This document shows positions 45,701 through 48,277 of a DNA stretch of 48,277 bases, piece by piece. The position numbers and the translations under genes are program-made. The notes under the pieces were generated by a model, which saw nothing but the letters and a program-made list of their open reading frames with translations, searched no databases and was not told the DNA's origin. Source of the stretch: a virus; IMG/VR virus record IMGVR_UViG_3300008110_000702, positions 1 to 48,277 of that record; one strand, written 5' to 3'. How positions within the stretch are numbered: position 1 is the first letter of the stretch; each line of letters begins with the position of its first letter.

Positions 45701-47624
45701 TACCGCCATAGGTTAAATCGTAGGCTAACCCATCAACAATATAACCAACATCAGCTTGCCATTCAGCTTTAACGGTTGAACTTAACGCAGACCAAACTGC
45801 ATTTTGATTGACGTTTAACCACGCAGCAATTTCTGCTTTTAAAAAGTTTTTGTTTGCAACAACCAATCTTCTAGCATTAAAATATCCAGTGTCGTATCCA
45901 GTAGGATCTACAAGATTAGTATTAGCTAGAGCTTCTTCTGGATCTGCAATAATACCAATAATTAAATTCATTGCTGAATTAACTCTGTCTAATGCTGTTG
46001 GATTATCTGATACATAGCCTGCAAGTATACCTTTTAGGTATATGTAAGAATTAATTGTAATATCTTTTTGTGCAGTAGTGACTACAGATGCGGATCCTAA
46101 AAGGTATAATCTACCGGCACTGAGTGCTCTAAAGTTGCCGCCAAACATCATGTCATATCGAACAGCATCTATGATATAGCCTACATCACGTTCGCATTTA
46201 GCAACATCGTAGGTGAATACAGGATCAATAACTCTTACAATAAAGTGTTCAACTGGGCCTTGTGGTCTTGTAAAACCAAAAGCTGTAATAGTTTGATATC
46301 CTTGAAACGAACCAGTTGTTCCGATATAACCTCTGTCAAAGTCAAAACTCAGCGGACTATAACCAGATGCACGTAGAGCATATAAACCAAAGTTAGTAGC
46401 AGAGTTAGTAATAGAACAGTAGCCACCACTTTGTGTATAGACACCGTTCAATAAGAAAATCTGGAAACATGAAACAATTTGTGAGTAAGCATCATTAATA
46501 ATACGCCATCCAGTACCACCAAAGCTTAACATGGTAAATGCGTTGGCAACCATTGACTTACCCTGTTGTGGTGTTGCACCTACTACAGGATTTTCTGCTT
46601 CGATAGCAACTGGCGGAGTGTTTGGTGTATCGACTTTACTGCCATCAACTAGTACACCGTTACCGCCCAAGAATGAAATAATAGAACAGTTCTGAATATA
46701 AGGAGAAGTGTGAATTGTTGGTTTGTCATTGGACAAGTAAGTGTAACCTACCCGACTTACAGTAGTATCAAGTGGATCATCAAATGCCACTGCGTAGTTA
46801 AAAGTAAAACTAGGAATGCCTGCACTTAACGCATCTCTAAATGTAAATTCTGTAAAATAACATCCGTTACGCACACGGAACATGTCTTGGTTAGCGTTTA
46901 ATGGACGTACAATACATGCACGTAGGCTGTCTCCGCAGACGCTGACATTGTCTGGAATAATAATAGGGTTGTCTTCGTAGTAATCACCAGCGGCTACACT
47001 TACTACAAATCTTTGTCCATTAGGAATTCCTAATGCAGTATAGACCTGTGCCGATGCTAGTTGAAGTGCTCGTTTAACAGTTTTTACAGGAGCCGAAACT
47101 CCGTCATTGGCATCGTCACCTTTAGAGTTTGATACATAAATTCTGTTTCCGCCAAACGAGTCTGCATCTGCCCATAGTAGCTGGCCGCTGCCATTAGTTA
47201 CCAACGTTTGATTAAGAGCACCTGTGGCTGTTGGTAATTTTAATGTGTAGTTACCGGCAAGGTTGTCTGGTGCTCGAACACCTACATAGTTAATGCCGTT
47301 GGCTGTTAATTCTTTAAACTGAAGTTCTTTTGCATTTGCAACACTAGTATCTTGAGTAAACCCTATGTGATTACTAGTAAAAGATGAAACTGTATTTCCG
47401 TCTACTACCGAAGTAATTGCTCCATTACTTCCAGTGTCAGTTACTGTTACACTAGTGTCATTTTTAAAAATAGTACTAGTAATATCTAAAATACTATTAT
47501 CGTCTTTCTTAAGAAAAACTTTACCATCGTTTGAGTTAAGAGCTAGTTCGCCTGCTTCAAGGTCTCCAGCAACTGGGATTTTTCCAGCTACGCTGGAACG
47601 CTTGTGTTTAATTCTACTTGCCAT
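39795..47624 (-). CDS. Giant tail fibre/adhesin with beta-helix domain (2609 aa)
   Basis: The largest gene here. Residues 1-50 (MASRIKHKRSSVAGKIPVAG, EAGELALNSNDGKVFLK) form the usual attachment module. From about 155 (NRIYVSNSKGDDANDGVSAP, TVKRALQLASAQ, then FVVSVAAGDYYEDNPIIIPD) comes a DUF1565/pectate-lyase-like right-handed beta-helix, with further helix strands to about 450. Helical YxxD-containing repeats follow (VGYIIDAVRYDMMFGGNFRA and VGYIVDGLAYDLTYGGNLES, two copies). The C-terminal half is long and beta-rich with GGTGIGSYAVGDTVF and TTGTVNLYTGVTGTIN repeats, ending VRVVRHLNTV. A distal fibre or receptor-binding, possibly glycan-degrading, role is inferred; no catalytic residues identified. 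Confidence 0.82.
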   Translation of the reverse strand: MASRIKHKRSSVAGKIPVAGDLEAGELALNSNDGKVFLKKDDNSILDITSTIFKNDTSVTVTDTGSNGAITSVVDGNTVSSFTSNHIGFTQDTSVANAKELQFKELTANGINYVGVRAPDNLAGNYTLKLPTATGALNQTLVTNGSGQLLWADADSFGGNRIYVSNSKGDDANDGVSAPVKTVKRALQLASAQVYTALGIPNGQRFVVSVAAGDYYEDNPIIIPDNVSVCGDSLRACIVRPLNANQDMFRVRNGCYFTEFTFRDALSAGIPSFTFNYAVAFDDPLDTTVSRVGYTYLSNDKPTIHTSPYIQNCSIISFLGGNGVLVDGSKVDTPNTPPVAIEAENPVVGATPQQGKSMVANAFTMLSFGGTGWRIINDAYSQIVSCFQIFLLNGVYTQSGGYCSITNSATNFGLYALRASGYSPLSFDFDRGYIGTTGSFQGYQTITAFGFTRPQGPVEHFIVRVIDPVFTYDVAKCERDVGYIIDAVRYDMMFGGNFRALSAGRLYLLGSASVVTTAQKDITINSYIYLKGILAGYVSDNPTALDRVNSAMNLIIGIIADPEEALANTNLVDPTGYDTGYFNARRLVVANKNFLKAEIAAWLNVNQNAVWSALSSTVKAEWQADVGYIVDGLAYDLTYGGNLESVVAGRNSVGFTLSGSQKTAILAAYAYLKSIVDDVAQAVSITPSAGNGQTQDISGTAGSSGAAVFAQDRIQDIYDTINTGIPVADIAPSTVWVSDGDLIVKNNTLVTNTATVKTQVSTYASLNGIGTDLTDSYKTTLPAFLEVSFNAATAVTTGQAPSGGIFTINTHGFLNGAEIIYSSEGNTDIGGLFNGDTYFVKYIDANSFTLCYDDSLSRNVRILSVSSGTHKFRKQDYQVVVNERLDSHNVFQDIVLTPGVYSFTASDVLEGVSNGLPNAAYVYSYDAATYTLTVCVNEVTINSASVRNVFLSTGSITKINATVVSIALTSASRRFDLYGSRFSVIPTVTGGAFTGTGTLPGKKVHFHRPSITNSSGHTWEYAGSGIDYNALPQNGGQTQSRYEQYRENAGRVYSSGTNELGDFKVGDFITAFNRTGNITFRNKVTVDTLDVLRLALSNIEITGISTDVDLGENEVGGPSDARLSTQLAMWSYANNRLGSFIDKTVTTAAIPGSIVQLNSNGQINSDLIPTQRNFTSFISPGYGSRLTQVDNVPASDMQAGDIATENFHQFELNLSGSLGTAFTDGSLVVQAVSGATGYLKGDYASSATTIIVASIYEDFTVNFTTGAGNTLTIASTATGAYPTLATKTSQSPNYFLRNATTSQYLIIPNTGSVTFTLATISKAFVYNNYAYITTTGSHSAVTGNQVRVNAVSAAYDASPFVTVTSSTEFYYPQITASSTASATTTATATLDGAASAGTMTGSVPAASLTGTITVGDYVFDASGTIPKGSKITTVNMAVDPRTFTVTFPSNSTVASTNTATLSFFTPATESGTVKSVATAADSLSQGEVQELRAGVLTAVNSLTLVPGSGYVAGIYRRVPLTNVTGSGSGALADLTVSATGAVTDIDLVFGGTGYVAGSNLSANNANLGGSGSGFQITTTAVERRAYLRITGGQLFVATPTAPDFIEENNATKFSITSTNSTVFSFNALPTGSGGDVNYLTNEITLVGHGFSSGDPVTYSPGVNPSMGGLVTGNVYYVKVIGVDTIQLCSTFNVGSVTAAPFGASSTGTHTLTRYAINLTDNSIYAAAHSLITGDAVRVTSLNMPTVSAVAIPDQTRFFVGSVTTNSFTLHELRADALLSVNGNVTNSTNIDGAGSGTLTFVKQNVQVTGTVNTSSTDRNNWNSLVSSNIDASNIISGIISPSRLASGTANTDTFLRGDSTWATAVKSVAAAALSPITILGSGSSPFYGAVTVDIIKADKTGGAGGYSSLGAASFNLSQFAVGTGDAINAGEVYIKSGVVDAGTLDNLDSSYFLNPANLTSSVPVNRGGTGIGSYAVGDTVFASGTTTFNTLNIGISDSVMTSSGTAPQWSTGLTLARSISLTGPYVTTTSTSAAAVFNTGSKVLNAGGDATSVSIGSNSASESLTTNVKSYTTGGSSTTSVTVNVGLTLTIGSIARNGSNVATITTTANHGLTTGDTVTVVCGSDSTFDARNISATVTGLTTFTYSNTGSTLLTTLSSGSVYVGATALALTTTVTSGATALVFAATTGVRAGMLVQGSANIPGSTTVTGVNGTTVYLSAATTGTITASTSIVFTDTNTSLGIKVGDQITLAGAGVPDLIGTWPVTSAGAASATFTIKTNGSVTAANLTKAGTVVRESTLVIRNRNVTIGSSEASATPVSAVIKGENGVGTNIAGAAFTVRPGLSTGNATGGVINFQSGTTGSTGDTTQTVVTRMTLAESSTATSLNLETAMTTANVFNNNATSVAAFASATTLTLANSGTGARTINVATNATAGASTLTFGGAVTGNTIKLSGTTSGTINHTTDVTTGTVNLYTGVTGTINIGATTSTIRFGTVNINNQNYISSSETTGVTSVSAVAVDTFALATFRSGKYTLTVTCTAGTDVNQYQTSEILILHDGTTATITDYAVIRTGNNLVTFTATINGANVELRAQATTGNTVKVRVVRHLNTV

Positions 47625-47695
47625 GTTGTCATCCTAAAAAGGTTGGGTCAAGACTTTCGTCGCCCTGCGGGTCAAGGAGAGTTTCCCCTCCGCCC
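47625..47695 (-). other. GC-rich spacer with predicted RNA hairpins between two fibre genes
   Basis: A 71-bp gap, more GC-rich than its surroundings. On the minus strand it can fold as GGAGGG-GAAA-CTCTCC (6-bp stem with one G-U pair, GNRA loop) and GAC-GAAA-GTC enclosed by GGG/CCC, and contains CTTGACCC twice, 16 bp apart. A TTTTT tract and AGGA precede ATG 47624. It may control read-through or translation of the giant fibre gene; not a recognised family. Confidence 0.45.
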
Positions 47696-48277
47696 TTAAT
47701 AACTTCCGCCATCTATCGTATCTGTCCAAACAGGCACGTTACTTGCATCTGTTGTTAGTATTCCATAACTTGTTGTAGCATTACCTACGCCTGGATCACT
47801 GGCGGCCGTTACTGCTAGACCGCTTGTATTTTGTCCGTATAAGACACCATTTGTTGTAAAGCTACTCTGTCCTGTACCACCGTATTGAACTTCAAGATCA
47901 GCAGTCAGTGTTAATGTTTTAATATTTACCGTTGAGCCAGTGCCGCCTAGATTAACTGTTGAAGCACCAGCAGTGGCAACATTTAATGTGCTGCCTCCAT
48001 CTAAACTTGTAAACAAGTTTACAGTACCTGTAGTTACATCAGTTGATAAATTAGCTGTACCTGCTGCTACTCCGGCAATCTTAAGAGTATTACCTGTAAT
48101 AGCTGATCCAACATTAACTGTTGTTGCATTAGAAGTGCTTGTTCCTAGAACTATTGTTCCGCTAGCACCAATGTTGATTGTGCCAGTAACTGACTGCCAT
48201 GCATTAACTGTACCTGATGTTACATCAGTAGTGTAATTAATTGTGCCGCTGGCAGTACTGCCAACTTTAAATGTGTT
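47696..48277 (-). CDS. Third repetitive fibre protein, C-terminal 193 residues
   Basis: The frame is open to the right edge, so the start lies outside the window. It reads NTFKVGSTASGTINYTTDVT, then SGTVNAWQSVTGTINIGASG, DVTTGTVNLFTSLDGGSTLN, ASTVNLGGTGSTVNIKT and a phage fibre motif VQYGGTGQSSFTTNGVLYG, ending VPVWTDTIDGGSY. The repeats match those of the two following fibres, so it belongs to the same family. The end DTIDGGSY resembles the Gly-rich ends of two proteins in the left cluster. Confidence 0.8.
   Translation of the reverse strand, partial: NTFKVGSTASGTINYTTDVTSGTVNAWQSVTGTINIGASGTIVLGTSTSNATTVNVGSAITGNTLKIAGVAAGTANLSTDVTTGTVNLFTSLDGGSTLNVATAGASTVNLGGTGSTVNIKTLTLTADLEVQYGGTGQSSFTTNGVLYGQNTSGLAVTAASDPGVGNATTSYGILTTDASNVPVWTDTIDGGSY

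Overview
The window is part of the genome of a T4-like (Tevenvirinae-type) tailed phage with a contractile tail. The call rests on a continuous set of T4 homologues: UvsX, UvsY, UvsW, gp32, neck proteins gp13, gp14 and gp15, terminase gp16/gp17, tail sheath gp18, tail tube gp19, head-completion gp4 and dNMP kinase. The AT-rich composition, the oversized gp14, gp15 and gp18, and several small conserved proteins resemble marine or freshwater members (cyanophage and pelagiphage relatives) more than coliphage T4. No photosynthesis gene, integrase, CRISPR array, tRNA or rRNA was seen, and the host cannot be named from the sequence.

Layout. Positions 1-8085 (minus strand) hold an adhesin/tail-fibre cluster: a beta-propeller protein running off the left edge, a 66-aa linker protein, a fibrinogen-like (lectin-type) protein whose N-terminal block is duplicated, a collagen-like fibre that appears split by a frameshift, and a 277-aa-class virion protein. 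One short plus-strand gene (8154-8508) is also frameshifted. Positions 8505-17619 (minus) hold replication and recombination genes in tightly overlapping order: gp32, a 63-aa protein, uvsX, an acidic 82-aa protein, uvsY, a nucleotidyltransferase-cupin fusion, a 392-aa unknown, uvsW, then small conserved proteins including a zinc-finger protein and a miniature DnaE-like protein. Positions 17787-28970 (minus) hold packaging and tail genes, read as gp18, gp19, a tube-like protein, an unknown, gp4, gp16, two unknowns, gp17 and a large unknown. Positions 29080-34889 contain strand switches: an HNH-like gene, dNMP kinase, gp13, then plus-strand gp14, gp15 and a Nudix hydrolase. Positions 34890-48277 (minus) hold very large repetitive fibre genes of 1623 and 2609 aa and the C-terminus of a third.

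Regulation. T4-late-type ATAAATA boxes lie just before many structural genes, sometimes so close to the ATG that a leaderless transcript would result. Sigma70-like promoters are predicted before gp32 and before dNMP kinase. The dNMP kinase promoter is followed by a 24-bp palindrome over its start site and Shine-Dalgarno. Strong hairpin terminators follow gp19, the gene after gp16, and the operon upstream of gp32.

Points needing attention. Four genes are disrupted. The large terminase and the gene after it each look as if an internal segment has been lost, with a change of frame. The collagen-like fibre and the 8154-8508 gene each carry a shift that a single base would explain. These may be assembly or sequencing errors, genuine decay or, for the fibre gene, programmed slippage. 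The most interesting apparently intact items are the 192-aa DnaE-like protein with all three polymerase aspartate motifs, the fibrinogen-domain fibre with its selected N-terminal duplication, the dNMP kinase operator, and stop/start junctions where a C-terminal Gly-rich tail also encodes the next gene's Shine-Dalgarno.
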